A stretch of DNA of 64,000 nt. Origin: Lophius americanus. Lineage: Eukaryota; Chordata; Actinopteri; Lophiiformes; Lophiidae. Under the pieces are notes generated by a model, which was given only the letters and a program-made list of their open reading frames with translations, was not told the DNA's origin and did no database searches. Below are positions 21,576-35,800 of this stretch, in pieces (positions within the stretch are counted from its first letter, which is position 1; every line of letters starts with the position of its first letter). Both the position numbers and the translations under genes were made by a program. The stretch spans positions 3,723,001-3,787,000 of the forward strand of contig JBBDHG010000126.1 in the NCBI GenBank assembly GCA_037951165.1, in the 5' to 3' direction.

Positions 21576-22849
21576 GTTAGAAGGTGGGTTTCCCCCCCGA
21601 GTGGGGGAGATACAAATATAACAGTAGATACGTCACATTGTAATTATCATGACAAAGATGGGATTACTACCATGACAAGTATTCCTTCACTTTTTCTGCT
21701 GTAGACATGGCACATGCCCACAGATGATGATGATGATGATTACCATAATTACTCCTGGTTGAAATCTTCTACCCTTACTGCTTCTATCTTTGTCTTTGCT
21801 GTCTGTGTTCTGGGGAGGTTTGTAGGGGTGATGATTCGTGTGACCGCCCTCAGGTTTTAGCAATGCCTGCTGTCCGTTTGTTTCGTTACCCGTGTCAGTC
21901 TGTTTGTTGGCATGCAGATCCCTGGTAGGCAGGGCTCATTAGCACCTTTGGGTGCAACTGGCCAGTCATTAAGAGGGCTTAAGACCTGGCTGTCTCACTT
22001 ATCTCCCCCTTCCCTCATAATGGCCGCTCACTCCCTCTCACCACCAGCTCGGCACCACGTCTTTCGTTGGGTTTTCTTTGGCCGTGTTATTTTTAGTTTC
22101 CGCTCCATCTCAGTATGTTTATTATCTGGGTATTTTTATTTTCGTAAGTTTTACACATTTCATCATATAAACCATGTCTCTCTACATTCTGCAAGGCGCC
22201 ACCCACTCACGGGGAGCGGTTTCCATTCACACACCAATTGATCAGCCGTCGGAAACAAATTGGGGTTCCGTATACTGCTCAAAGACAAAGTTTTCTTGTG
22301 GCAAGGAATTTACAATTGAAAAGTGGGAATATATCATAAACTATCTCAATATCATTCTGTAAATTCCGCCCGTATCCTGTTCAGGGAGTGGTTACATTGC
22401 CGCCGAACCCAGCCAACACTGGACCGGAGGAGGGGTAGATTTACAGGGCAAACTTATAAACTATCTTTATTTGTGCAATTACTCTTATAATAACGTATAA
22501 TAACTTGAGAGACAATGTCACAATTCTTATTTGCGTCAAATGATTCTGATCTGATGCAATATCGGTTTTATTTTTTCAATAGTTATTGCAGCAGAGCTCC
22601 TTTATATCGGAATTTTTGCTTTAGATTGTTTTTCTTACGTGAATAATTGTGTGTGCATGAGAGTTTGTGAGTATTTAACATATTTATTGCCAAGCCAATT
22701 TTTGTAGTACTCTATTCTGTGAATGAAAATAAAGTTCTGATGTTTTGGACTGAGGGAGGAAGCAGGGGGTCCCTGAGGGAACCCATCTGAAAACAGATAG
22801 AGCGTGCAAACCCCAAACAAACAGTCCACAAGACCAGAGGGGGATTTGA
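21576..22849. other. Spacer with possible LTR-like sequence
   Basis: A short GAT run lies at 21726-21741. The stretch 21780-22240 has LTR-like composition (CTCCC-rich and T-rich blocks) but no TG...CA boundaries or target-site duplication were identified. The plus-strand 109-codon frame at 21912-22241 has no recognisable domain. Confidence 0.35.
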
Positions 22850-23265
22850 ACCCAACTGCATGTCCTCTCTCACCACATCCAGAAACCTTCTCTTTGGCCT
22901 TCCCCTTCTTTTCCTGCCATCTCCGGCATCCTTCTACCAGTAGATCCACTACCCCTCCTCTTCACAGGTCCAAAACATCTCGGGGCTGTCCCTCTAGAGT
23001 GCTCCTTTCTGATTCTGTCCATCCTCCTCAATCCCAGAGAACATCAGAGCCAGTGTCTGTAAGCCATCCAGCAGAGCTGCTCTCCACCGCCATCTTGTGG
23101 TGGTGCAGAGCACCTTTGCTGCTGCTCTTCTGTCACGGATAACTCCTGACACTCTTCTCCAACCACTCCAACCTGCCTTCACCTCTTCTCCACACTCCCC
23201 GTTGCTCTGAGCAGTTGACCTGCACCATCTCCATCTCTTCTACTTCACCGTCGCGTTCCTCCTGT
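22850..23265 (-). pseudogene. LINE reverse-transcriptase C-terminal fragment
   Basis: The minus strand reads VQAGWSGWRRVSGVIRDRR-like residues (23190-23125), RRMDRIRKEHSRGTAP (23030-22985) and RRMPEMAGKEGEGQREGFW (22935-22870). These match the conserved region after the RT domain in a common fish LINE ORF2. It is broken by frameshifts. Confidence 0.75.
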
Positions 23266-23759
23266 CTATCTAACCTAGCTTCCACCACTATGTCGATCTA
23301 CTGTATGTATCCCAAAATGCAACTGGCCAACAAAACCAGCCTGAAATCAACATGACTTTTCACCGTGGTAAGACTGCTTCCACCTCAAAGTGAGGTTTTG
23401 TAGATAATAACTAATAACTTATAAGTGTTTTTTCTTTATAAGCTCCATTTCTAAATGGGTTCCTGCTCAGTTGCTGTTTGTAAGTGAAGGCCTGACCTCC
23501 CTCCTGCGGGCTTTCCTGAAGGATTACCCCATCTGAACCAATTATAAAGCAGATTCCATCTCTCCCCTGTCTTGTAATTCAATCAGCAGACATCCAGAGA
23601 GGTTTTTAAAATCATTTAAATTGCTGGCATCTGTATCACATGTTTTGAGCTGACATCTGGTTTGGATTGTGTCAGCTAACTCAGTTTTTATAATGAATAG
23701 AAGCTCTTAAAGGATGTCGGGAGGACATGCACTGTAGATGGGATTTGAGGGAGCAGCAC
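23266..23759. other. Spacer, nothing recognised
   Basis: No coding sequence or named repeat seen. Confidence 0.4.
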
Positions 23760-23940
23760 CAAGAATCTCCTTCTTTGGGCTGTTCCCTAAAGCGGTCGAA
23801 ACAGCAGATCATCTGTTTCCATCTGTGCGCCTTCCTCTTTCAGTGCAACCAACTGAATGTCCTCTCTAAACCACATCCTGAAACCTTCTTCTGCTTTTTC
23901 TCCAGCATCCTTCTACCAAAGGTTATTCTTGGGGCCATTC
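23760..23940 (-). pseudogene. LINE ORF2 C-terminal fragment, second copy
   Basis: Minus-strand residues RRMLEKKQKKVSGCGLERT, and in another frame MWFREDIQLVALKEEGAQME, continue the same ORF2 tail as 22850-23265. The two fragments share the block CATCCTTCTACCA and the CC(A/T)GAAACCTTCT block. They are either two copies or one element split and partly duplicated. Confidence 0.65.
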
Positions 23941-25447
23941 TTGAATAAAGTGTCAGTAACTAAGAAAGAATATTTAATCATGTCAGAACCTCTTCTGACC
24001 GGCTGCCAACTGAAAAAAATAAATGATGGATTCTTCTCATGTCCCGACGCTTTGCACGAGCCGGGAATCCCTCAATCCACCTGATGCATGGAAGAGATTT
24101 ACTAACTCGTGACACTAGCTGGGTTTACATTGGACACTTTTCTCCTATACGAATAGAAATGTCAGTCGCCTATTTCCATGTGCTGTGATCTTTTCTGACC
24201 CGGTGATTACATGCATCAACTCATCTAATCGGAAACACTTTCTGACATGCGCAGACCAAAAATCACTGGTGGGTTTTTGCTTTGTGCAGTTGTAGGATAG
24301 ATTTTCTTATACTTGTAAATGCACCTTTGTACTTGTAACTTGTAAGACATTCTGCAGTTTTCTGTAGCACGTTTTGTGTTTGCAAAACAGAAAACATTTG
24401 TTTGTCAATCATGTTTTTCCTTTCCAAATCATATTGTGTTTGTATGCAAATCACACGTTCTTTGCTCGCATATCACACTGCGGACTTTTGGCAGGAATTT
24501 AACTCCATAGATTTGGCTCTCAATCAAGAAAAACAAGGTTTTCATCAAGTTTCATGCGTCATTAAGACATAAGGACTCTTTCATTTGTCTTTATATTTGC
24601 ATGTACTTTATTCCTGTATTTTCATTTACATGTGTAATTTATTTCTTAAATTTTCTGTCAGAGTATGTACATATGTATATACATATGTGTATTTACAGTA
24701 TTTGTACATATATATATATATATATATATTTTATGATTTTATATTTAACAATATAAAAATACAAAATAGTTTTCTCACAAAAGAAATTCTCATTGGTGTC
24801 TGAAGCTAATCTTTCTCGCCACAGAGTTCTAATTCCCACAGAATTACAGGAACATGTAATCATTACAGTCTAACCCCAAGTCAGTTAATCCTCAGAGATG
24901 TTAACCTGTCACAAGTGATTGTGAATCAATACCAGCCACTTTGGTTCTTATAAGAGCCACCAGGTGGACGGGAGAGGTATCAGTAGGACAAGCCACAAAA
25001 GTTTCTGGTTCTGCAGGTGGTGGCCACAGACCATTTCTCTCCCCTCATATTTTCTCATTTATTTTACTCTAGTTTTGCATTTTGCTGGTGTCCTTGTCTA
25101 CTGGTACCATGATGTTGTGTCTGCAGTCCATTCAGGTGACCTCAGCTCCTCCAGGTGGTCTCCTTAGTGCAGGGACTAGGGCGTACCCCAGGGTGCCCAA
25201 CCACTTCAGACCTATGGTCTTGACCTCCCACCTGAACCTGTAACCTGTAGCCCCTTCAGTTCACCTACCAGCCAGACATTGGAGTGGAAGACGCTGTCCT
25301 TTATGTGCTGCATTTGTTCTCAACAAATTACACAATGTGCATTAGTAAACATCTGCACCTTGAAAAATTTGTTCATCAAGGTCCGATAAGTGATTTAAAT
25401 GTTGCCTTAACCTTATTTTTTTTAAGCAGTGCATTGGGCTATTAGCC
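23941..25447. other. Spacer with TA microsatellite
   Basis: A (TA)n run is at 24708-24729. The stretch 24118-24260 (GGGTTTACATTGGACACTTT...) resembles a short MITE-like repeat also hinted at in 29888-29950 and 31395-31560. No gene seen. Confidence 0.4.
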
Positions 25448-25650
25448 ATAATAATAAAACCACCCACCTAATATGTAGTAGATAAACTTTTTTCTACCAA
25501 AACAGCTCTGCAACGCAGGGAGAAAAGACCCCAGACCTGCAGTTCTGAAGATGCTCTGACCCGTTCCTCAAGACATCGTAACTAGGTCATTATGAAAAGG
25601 GAACTTGCTGCCTAATATATTCCACCTGCGACGGTTGCCATAGTAACCAC
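25448..25650 (+). mobile_element. Deletion derivative of a Tc1/mariner-type element
   Basis: Begins with AACCACCCACCTAATATGTAG and includes CAAAACAGCTCTG, then GACCTGCAGTTCTGAAGATG, CTCTGACCCG and a terminal TTGCTGCCTAATATATTCCA. The same ordered blocks, with different internal deletions, are at 51785-51990 and 58213-58660. Confidence 0.65.
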
Positions 25651-25913
25651 AAAATATTATGGCTGTTGAGTCAAGCTAAGCTTTAATGGCTCATGCAGTA
25701 AAGTTATGGATGAACGAGTGCGGAAGTTGGATGAATTTAAACTCCAAATAAATTCCCATACGTCTTCTCTGAATCTCAGCTATTAACTTACAAACTCGAT
25801 CGTGGGTCGGAACAAAAGTGCGTCGTATTAACCGGATTGTAGTTTCAGTGTGCAGCGCATAATCTGTCTCATACGAAGAAATGGTCAAAACAGTCCAAGA
25901 GTCCACCAGAGGT

Positions 25914-26278
25914 TTTATTTTTCAGTTTCAACATCACTTCACCAACTCTGTACTTCGAGCTGTAACGGTTCAGAACCAACACTTTGGCTTAGCTTAAATC
26001 CTGATTCGCTGCAGTGAAAAATCAAAAGGCGGTGGGTGGGTGTTGAGTTTTGGCCCTTTAAGTCAAGAGAAGAATCATTAGAGAAAATTAGAATAAGACT
26101 ATGAATAACCTGGACAACACATGATGTGCTTTGGTGGTCGCTTTGTCAGCAGTGCTCTTCTCTCCTCTTGCACAACCAGCAACCCCAAACACTTCATGAC
26201 CATCTCCAGCCTGCAAATTCAAGTAAAAGGTTTGTGAAATTCTACTAAAGAAGGCCGCTGTGCCTTTAACCGTTTATT
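25914..26278 (-). promoter_or_regulatory. Candidate ahcy polyadenylation signals
   Basis: AATAAA on the minus strand at 26273-26278 and 25914-25919 lie about 530 and 890 nt beyond the ahcy stop codon. Either would give a normal 3-prime untranslated region. Which one is used cannot be told from sequence. Confidence 0.45.
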
Positions 26279-26803
26279 CACCGAGATAAAAGAAGAACTG
26301 TTCTGTCTGAGAAAACAGGAAATAGAAGGGCATCAGATAGGGGGGGAATGACCGCGTAGCAAAGAGGAATCGTCTTCAAAGGCCACAGTAGGTCTTGGTG
26401 TTTCAGCAGTGTTGATGGTAGAGAGGAGAGCCGTGGACTGAAGATGCCGGTGTGGGTCGGTGAGTCAGAGCGGTGGAAGATGGCGAGGTGACAAACTAAT
26501 ACATTCAGTTGAAATACTGTGTTTGACTTTAAGTCCAGCTTAAATGACTAATCCACCACCTGCTGATTGAAAAGAGACTCGATACTGGAGGCAGATGTGA
26601 TATTTAGGGGTTTTTGATATTTAAGGATTCTCCTCCTCCAAAAGGAGGATGATTGAAACCATCTCTGGATCCCTGATATGTTGGAAGTCCAAAAATGGCA
26701 CCTAGACTCTGCATCCTGGCCGAACTCTCCAAATGCCGCCTCCCGCCAAAACACCAACAGCCGTCTGAGGTCATCCTCCTGCTCTCCCAAGCAGACGGGC
26801 GGC

Positions 26804-29800
26804 TCAGTAGCGATAGTGGTCTGGTTTGAAGGGCCCCTCAGTCGGCAGACCCAGATACTTGGCCTGATTGTCGCTCAGCTTGGTCAGCTTCACTCCAAGT
26901 TTATCCAAGTGGGCGGCGGCCACCAGCTCGTCCAGCTGTACGAAGAGAAAAAGGGGAAAGCAAATGTTTACCGTTTAGATAAAACACAGTCAGTCATACA
27001 GATAAAAATGCTTTCATCTAGTTTCAAGTCCAAACCGACTACAAGATCTGCTTTATCCGCACAATCTCCAGATCATCTTAACTCCAATCTCAAACAACCA
27101 TTCACGACAGCAAGATTTCAACAAAAAGTGTTCTGTATAGATTTAAACAAAGTCTCGAGGCAAATCGTTTGCATCCGTAATGACCTTACTCTAGGAGACT
27201 TTCCAGACCTAAAATATAGGGTCAAAATCCAATGTCTAAATAGATCTATCTGAAGGAATCTCATCACTTTAGTTGGACGCTGCTAAATTTTTACATTATT
27301 AATACGTTCAACGTGGTACCCTGCATAGAATACACCATATTACTGCAGCTCCTGACCTTCTTGGGCAGGAAGTAGACTCCCACGGGGTATTTAGCAGTGT
27401 TGGTCCACAACTCGATCTGAGCCAGCACCTGCAACAGAGGATGGGTGGTGAGCATGTGCTTCACGACGCAGCCATAGTGTTTTCATGTTAATATGCTCTC
27501 TCGCTCACAAACGGTACCTGGTTGGTGAAGGAGTTGCTCATAACGAAGGAAGGATGTCCCATGGCACAGCCCAGGTTGACCAGACGGCCCTCAGCCAGGA
27601 CAATGATGTGGTTTCCGTTCTTCAGAAGATAACGATCAACCTGAGGATGACAAAAGCTGCTGTGACTGTCGGTATGGAAAAGTCTGAGGCGAGATATAAT
27701 AAAGGAGAGAACTGTTGACCCACCTGAGGCTTGATGTTAATCTTCTTTACAGCGTTTTTGTTGAGCCAGCTCATGTCGATCTCGCAGTCAAAGTGTCCGA
27801 TGTTGCAGACGATGGCGTCGTCCTTCATGTTCTCAAAGTGACTGGAGGGAACACACACACACAATGCAAATAAATCGATAAGTCGACGTCTCTTGGGGTC
27901 TGTCCGGCAGAGTGGATTTCACGTGAAGTGGTCGTTCACACGTACTTTCCCATGATGATGTCCTTGCAGCCGGTGGTGGTGACAAAGATGTTTCCTTCCT
28001 TGCAAGCCTCTTCCATGGTGGTAACCTCATAACCTGCAGGGGGACAGAAGGAGACTGTCGTTGAATAACGAGTCATTGCACATCTTTTAACCAGTTTGAT
28101 GTCTCACTAAAACTCAAACGGTGGATGCTGGTTTCAGGAGAGAACCACCATCTCTTCATCAGATAAACATTTTACTTCTGCCCTCTATTTTACAAACTTC
28201 TGCAGGTATCAATTGGCGTCGCAGGAAATAGCAAAGCTAGCACCTCAGGTGAATGCGGGTCTGACGTACTCCATATTTGATCGTGCTTTCACCCGTACCT
28301 CGTTTTGTCCGGACAAATTCTGCAGCTGGAATTTGGCTGCTTTCACACCTGGAGGTCCCAACAGAGTGTCGGGTTTTTGTTACATTGTTTACCGTCGCTA
28401 CGGTTGGGTTTGGTTTGTATGTGATTTATGCAAGAGCACTTTTCATTCCATCGTCATCATCATCATTAGATCTCATTATGCTTGCTTGGCTGGTAGACAG
28501 GTGTGCGTCTGGCGTTGGTGCGTTGACTTCAGAGGCTTCAGTTTCTATGGATTAAAATTAATGAACCGATTGATCTTGCTGCCACTTTACTATTATCATG
28601 ATGACATCACTACCAGCGTACTGCCGTTAGTGATGTCATCATGACAATATATCCAACACTCTGAATGCTCTCCAACATGATTTCTGTGGCGGCAGACGTA
28701 CTTGATGTGGAAGCTGGAAAAGACTCAACGGGCGGAGCTTTTTGGTTGAGAGCTTGCCATGCAGTCCTGGTTAACAGACTAAATTGTCCTTGTCATGCGA
28801 CGGCACCACACATATATTTATAAACTATCGCTGACCTTTCCTAAAATTGGGAGTGACATCACTCTCCTAAACATAATCATCTCACTCGTCTCTGCGTAAT
28901 ATCGCGACCACTTCGACCTGATCTGGGCTGAAATCAACTCGTTTCATCGGAAGGTTTTATCCTTTCATACCAGTTACAAATTACAGCAGGCCACCATCGC
29001 CAATCAACAGAAGAGAAAAAAGAAATCAGAATAATATCAAGTCAACTGGTGAAGTTAAAAAAATTCAACAATATACATATATAAATATATGACAGAGAGA
29101 GACCTGAAAATGTATGAAATATCTTGGAAAATGTATTGACTTTCGTGTTGACCTGGCCAGCATCCACCTTCAACACCAGGTGCTGATGCATCCAAAACCA
29201 CAGTAAACGTGTGAAAGAGTACTGCATTTGAATCCAATTACTCTGGTACTGATGACCAAATAATATTCAACATGAATCTCAATTTTTCTCCACTGAAATA
29301 GAACTGTTCCAACTGTGAGCCAAACACATTGACGCCAGACAAATGTCAGTCTACAAGCCAAGCCAATCGATCAAGAATCGGGAGACAGACCCCATGCAGA
29401 TGACGGCGACAAGTAGTTTGCGCGGTATGAAGTTTTTAAGTGTGCATGAAACAAAATGAACCAGATCAAAAGTATGGAAAAAGCCAAACCTTGATCTGGG
29501 CTTTCAGTCGAGACAAGAGTAGAGCTGACGATATAAATATGCTATTGGTCTTCATCACCTACCCTCCATGGCGGCCTGCAGGGCATTGATGGGGTCGATC
29601 TCTGTGACGATGACGCGGGCGCCAAAACCACGCAGGGCCTGGACGCAACCTTTGCCCACGTCGCCGTAACCCGCCACAACAGCAACTTTACCGGCAATCA
29701 TCACGTCGGTGGCTCTCTTGATGCCGTCGATCAGACTCTCCCTGCAGCCGTACAGGTTGTCAAACTTGCTCTGCAGGAAGCATAGAGACGGAGGACAAAG

Positions 29801-32800
29801 CAGACCAGGTGTCAAATCCAGTAAATTAGTATTCCAATGAGACAAACATGCACCCATCAGCCATAACATTGCAGCCACAGGCCTAACAGTAGATGGGTTT
29901 ACATGAATAGTTTGATTCCGAAGACAATGGGAAAAGGCAACTTATCGTAAAGAAAAGGATGAAGCCCACCTTCATCAACTTAAAACTAAGATTCAGCTCA
30001 AGAGGATCAGATGTGGACGTTACCTTGGTAACAGAGTCATTGACGTTGATGCCAGGCACTTTGAGATCACCGCTCTTCAGCATCTTGTACAGGTTGTGGA
30101 CACCGGTTGTAGTCTCCTCCGACAGACCACGGATCCCTGAAAATACACGCCACGTTAACGCCACAACCCGCCAGCGTGATCAAATCTCATTTCGTTGGCA
30201 TCATCACGGCATTTAAAAACCATCGGGAGCAGTGACGTCAAATTGAGGGTGTCTGGAAACTGTAAGTTTGGGTTTGGTAACAATAGACTCTTTTTATCCG
30301 GTGATAGAGCGTTATAATGTCGATCCAAAATCCTCCGTGTGCCTGCACAAAACTATGACATTTGTAATGTTATTTGTCATGATTAGAAGAAATAGAAGAA
30401 GAAAAGAGGACGCCGGGCTGAATCAGAGTGATGGAGGTTCTGAAGCGGACGATCCGTTATGTTTGATGGATTATGAGAGGGGAGAAACTTCTTATCATTT
30501 ATCAGTTATCCCTTAGCATTATTTTGTATTAAAAATGTTTGTGTGAGAAAATGTCTTTATTTTGGATGAGAAATCCATCTAAACGTAGTGGGCAGCAGAC
30601 ACAGGTTGTATGTGTATAATTACACTGCATGTTATTCTAAATGCTAATTAGCTCCTTTATAGTCGTTATGAAATGTTTGTGTATATAAACATTAGTAGTG
30701 TTTGCGTGTGGTTTTCATGAGCATTCAAAGGGACGATGAGCTGCAGCCACCACCAACTCTAACAAGGCGGGGAGACCCGAGCGGATCTAGATCTCCATCG
30801 GTCTCGTCAGAGCAGATGGACCAGCGCTTTGAGCTCTGGAGGGCAAAGACTGACCCGGATGCTGACCCACATCATAACAAGGTTGTAAATTGTTTTTGTG
30901 CAGTTATATTATCTCTACAAAGCAATAACGTTGTATGTTTAAAGTCTGAAATTGGATGTATATCCTGTAACGTAGTCATGTAGTAAAATTGTACAGATTA
31001 GATTGTTATTCTTTTAAAAAAAATAAAAAAAAAATAAAAAAGGCCACATCTACAGGTGCACTACCTGTAGTGCAATGGTCTAAAGCTGGATAAATCGGAA
31101 GGTTGGATCAGGAAAGAAATCCGAGGTAAAAACATATGCCAAAATTGATATGCGTAACGAGATGATCCACAGTGGCGACATTTTTAAACAGGGAAAGGGC
31201 CGAAAGAAGTTCTTTAAGAAAAAAAATAAATAAATAGCATATCCATTTTTATGTTTGTTTTGGGCTCAGGATGTTAAAACAGAAGCATTATCAGGTCAAA
31301 GAGGCGATGTGTTAAGAAAAAAAAAAAAAAAGGTTATCAAGCATAGGCATATTGAACATTATTTTATGCGGTTTATACAGGCAAAATCTAAAGTAACAGA
31401 CTTAATACACAAAAACTCTGAAGGGTCAAACTGAGTTCGACAAATATTCAACTCGTATGTAAACAATATTGCGGCATTTTATGACTGCTCATGTAAACAG
31501 TCAATACAGGAAAATCCTTTTTGAATGATATCAATCAGAACCAAGGAAAGTGTCCATGTGAACCCAACTATTGATGCAGGCAGTCATTCATAATAATAAT
31601 AATACATTTAATTTAAAACGCACTTCACATTTGGATCAAATCTCAAAGTGCTACAAGGTAGAAGCAAATAAAGCATCATCAAAAAATATAATAATGATTA
31701 TATAAAAATATAAATAATTTTAAACTTAAGGGTTCTGCTAAAAAGGAAAGTTTTACGTCCTTTTTTTTTAAAGTATCAGTCGGCGACAGACTTTAAAATT
31801 TTTATTTAAGGGTATAAATGAACACTTTTCAGAAGTTGGACATTTCTGTGTTGGAAATCCTCTGATCTTAGGAAATATTCTAATCATTCGGGATACTGGA
31901 TTTTCATGAGCTGCAAGCCATAATCATCATTCTTTATTTAAATAACAATGCTGTTTGTCAATAATATATGTATTGCACTTGTATAGTTTTGTAGTGAAAG
32001 TTAGCAACTAGCGTCGCAGCTAGTTGCTATAATACTCGTCTGCCGGTGATGAGAGGAAGTACCGTGCAGCAAAAGTATAAAATGTAAAGTATTATGATTG
32101 AATTCTTGCTATAATGTGTGAAGAAGTAGTAGGTTCTCCAGTGTGCTGGGCTCGAACTTAAAAAAAAAAAATACACGATTGTCATCTCTGCTGAGCTCTA
32201 TTGAAATGGTTAATGTCTGCTAAACCGTATAATATCATAGAGCAACTAACTACGTTTCGGTTCAAAACTAGTTTTCTGCAGCTGCTGATTTAGAGGGATG
32301 ACCCAAAACTATGTGATTAGCTACCAACGTTCAGTGACCCACCTGCCAGGAGTTTGGGATGCTTCTGGTGGACCATGTTGGTGAGGTCTCCACCGTCGTC
32401 CAGGATCATGTTCAGAGGCTCGCCATCTTTGAAATACAGAGTCTGCTCGATGCACCACACGTATTCCTCGTCCGTCTCACCTTTCCACGCAAACACTGCA
32501 CAGGGGAGGAGAGCATAGCTGTTACTCAGAGTCAGGGAGGATTGCTCCCCCTACTGGCTGTGGGTATGAAGTGTTGGTGGTGAGAATCACTAGGAGTCCT
32601 CTGGGTGTTGCAGAGATTCGGTGCAGACCACCACCTCCCTCATGTCTCGCTCTCTCTTTCTCTGCCGCCTTAGGACGCAGATGCAATACATGACAGTTGG
32701 GCTACAACACCGCAATGGGCATCCAGTCTGTTCAGGAATGTTGTAAACTAATTAACTTCTGTTTATTAGTCTTTATGTGTTCTCGCAGAATTTATTACCT

Positions 32801-35800
32801 CCGCCAAGGAGACTGTTTTCAGACGTCTGTTGGGATCACACAAACTACTGGACGGATTATCCCAAATTTGGAAGGATTAGCTGTGACCCAGAAAGAATCA
32901 ATTACATTTTGATCAGGAAAAAAGAAATACATGATTATTGTTTTTGGAGGGAATATTGAAATATTGGGGATTGATTAGTTTTTATGATAATGATAAGAGT
33001 TACAAATTTTATTCATAGAGCAAAATCTGATTAAAAACAGGTTGAATGAGACAGAACGCAGCTCTGCAGAAAGAGTGTGATCCGATGATGTCATTTTAAG
33101 GATCACATCTAGGACGTGAGACATGTTTTGATTTGCCTATAAATGTTGGACCGCGCCCAGCTCCAAGCCAGCAACTCCAGTTCCTAACCCTCATAGTCTT
33201 TCCAGATAAAAGAGTCTGAGCTCCAGCCATCCTGAGGGAAATTTCAGAGCAAACTGTCTACTAGATTACTACATGGATCCTGCAGGTTTTTACCCCCAAA
33301 ACCAGGACTTTAACTGACTTAGCCCGTTTCCAGATTTTCCCCCGACTCACCCAGCTAATGCAAATTTCACCATCTTTACGCGCTCACACTCCCAGCTCCC
33401 TGATGTGAGGAGGAGCAGCTTCAGCACACTGTGACAAACCTCCATTTGACAGGATATGTGGTGTAGTTGATTCCATTTTAAACAACAGTGCTTGTAAATC
33501 TCATCTTTTTTCCTCAAATATTGCTGGTGGATTTCAGTCTTGTCAGCGTTTGATGTCTCATCTAAGTTGTGAGGCGGGGACAAGAAATTCCCCATCATCG
33601 TTCATGAACAAAATTAACACTAATGTGGAATGCATGCATTTGCCTTCAAAATGGGAATTCAGGTCAAGACTTACAAGAATCAGTATTGAATGTAACCAAA
33701 TACAATATACTCATGTGGTATACTAAAATATAGAGCTGCACTGATTACAATTTGCTTGGCCAGTGCTCTTATTTTAAAGGATTAGAGTGGAAGTGACAAG
33801 GCTGGTCGGTCATGTGAACTGTCCAGGTATTCTGACCTTTACTTTCCATCCCCCCCTGCCATGCATTCCTTTTAACAATTTTATGACATTTAGAATTGAA
33901 AATAAAACTTTCTACGCCTCGTTCAGTCCATTATACATCAGTTTTGTTCAAGGACTTCAGGACTTATGGCTGGCTCTGAACTCCCGCTAGCTTTAGCCGC
34001 TCTGCTAGCATTAGCTTCTTAACTAGCTTTTCTTCATGGGGATTCAATTGTAAGTATGTGATTAAGTTCGTTGTACCGAACCTTTCAGGGCCTTCCCGTC
34101 GCAGCTTCCTTTGTCGATGAGTTTTAAAGCCATTAATGACAGTATAGACACATAAATACATTGGGCTAGTCCGCTTAGCTGCTCTACTAACGTTAGCGTT
34201 ACCTGCTATGTTCCTTGGGGTGATTCATTTTGAAGTGTGTGATTAAGTTCGTAAGTACGTTTTCAGGGTTTAGCGGCGCCTTATTACTTCAAATTGCGAG
34301 CTTTGTGTTTTTCGTTTTAATTGGGAGATGTTTGGAGTCGTGGTAGCTCAGGCTTGGTGTGCGTGAACCGCAAGTGACTGCAACTGGCCTCAAGTGAAGC
34401 TGCTCGGCTGATTGGCGGTCATCATCAAACTAAGCCTTCCGGCGCCAATCCTTGTGCCGGCTGATCAACCGGTGCGTCTCTACTAAAATACAATTTTTAG
34501 AAGATTTTTATTTTCCCTTGAACTTTCCAATGTTCTGCTAGTTTATACTTCAACATCAATCCACCCGATTAATTTTTCTGGCGTTCTGAGTGATTTTGAT
34601 TGGATTCTCTGGCCGTCAGACAAACCAGAGGGGCAAAAACATGCTAAAAAAGAAAAAGAAAAAAAGTGGTCCGGCCCCTGTTCACATTCAGAGGTGGGCT
34701 CTTTTACCTGGAACACCTGACTTAGCGATGGCAGCGGCAGCGTGATCCTGAGTGGAGAAGATGTTACAGCTCGACCACTGAACCTGAGGAGGAGAGAGAT
34801 TCAAGTGTTTTAATTTTCAAATACAATATGACTCCTACAAGAAAGTGAGGCTTCTGAGGCAGCTACAATCAAACTTGTAACGGTTCTGTTCATCAACATG
34901 AAATTCCTGGTGAAGGAATTCTGCAGTAACCTGGTTCTCGAAAAAGTTAATAAGTGACTGGCTGTGGGCAAACATGGCCGAAAGCCTGTTACACATCTAC
35001 AGACTGAATGTAAAGACCGTTAGTCAGGGGGCACCCTTTGCATGCAAAAAAAATATCTAAACGTACAGTCCAAGTGAACACAGGTATTCGACATATCAGT
35101 CGATTAACCGGAGCTCTACCCAGCACCTGTGGCGGTTCATCTGTTGGTGGTGAGATTCGCTCCAAGTCCTCTGGGTGTTGCAGAGTCTCAGGGCAGACCA
35201 CCACCGTCTCTCTCTGCCACCTTATGACACAGCATCAACACTGACGGTTGGGCTGCAACGCCTCAAGTGGCATCAGCACAACACTAATAAATGATGACAT
35301 TTTTCACCACGGTAGTGAGTTAAATATTTAAAAAAAGTTTAACAATCTTTTCACCAGGCATTCTACTCAGTTTTTGCTGTTTTGCCTTAGACAAGCACCA
35401 CAAAACAGAGACAGAAGAACTACCAATTTTGAGAAAGAAAAAAAAAATTCTCAAAGTTGAGAGCAAGGTAGTAATATGTATAAAATATGTAGGCGTCCGT
35501 CAGAAAGAACCAGCTCTGTTCAGAAAGATAAACAACAAAACCCACTGGCCTTGAGGAAAACACTGGCCTTGAGGCAAACAGACAGAGAGATACAGGTAAG
35601 TAAACTTAAAATCCATCTACATCCACTCTGAGCTGAAAAACAAATTACTGGCGGCACAGTGTGATCCAAAAACAAATTACTGGCTGCACAATACAATCCA
35701 AGGTCTAAGAAACCCCAACCTGCACCTGGAGCATCAGAGAGGACAGACAGAAATTATCAGGATGATAAGAAAATCATCAACAGGAGGTCGATTACCTCAG

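Noticed and set aside
26678..27253. 191-codon plus-strand frame
   Set aside because: It is antisense to the last coding exon of ahcy and its intron. The ahcy reading is certain.
34681..34800. A frameshift or missing exon in ahcy suggested by the short exons
   Set aside because: All eleven exons join in phase to 434 codons including the stop, with every checked catalytic residue present.
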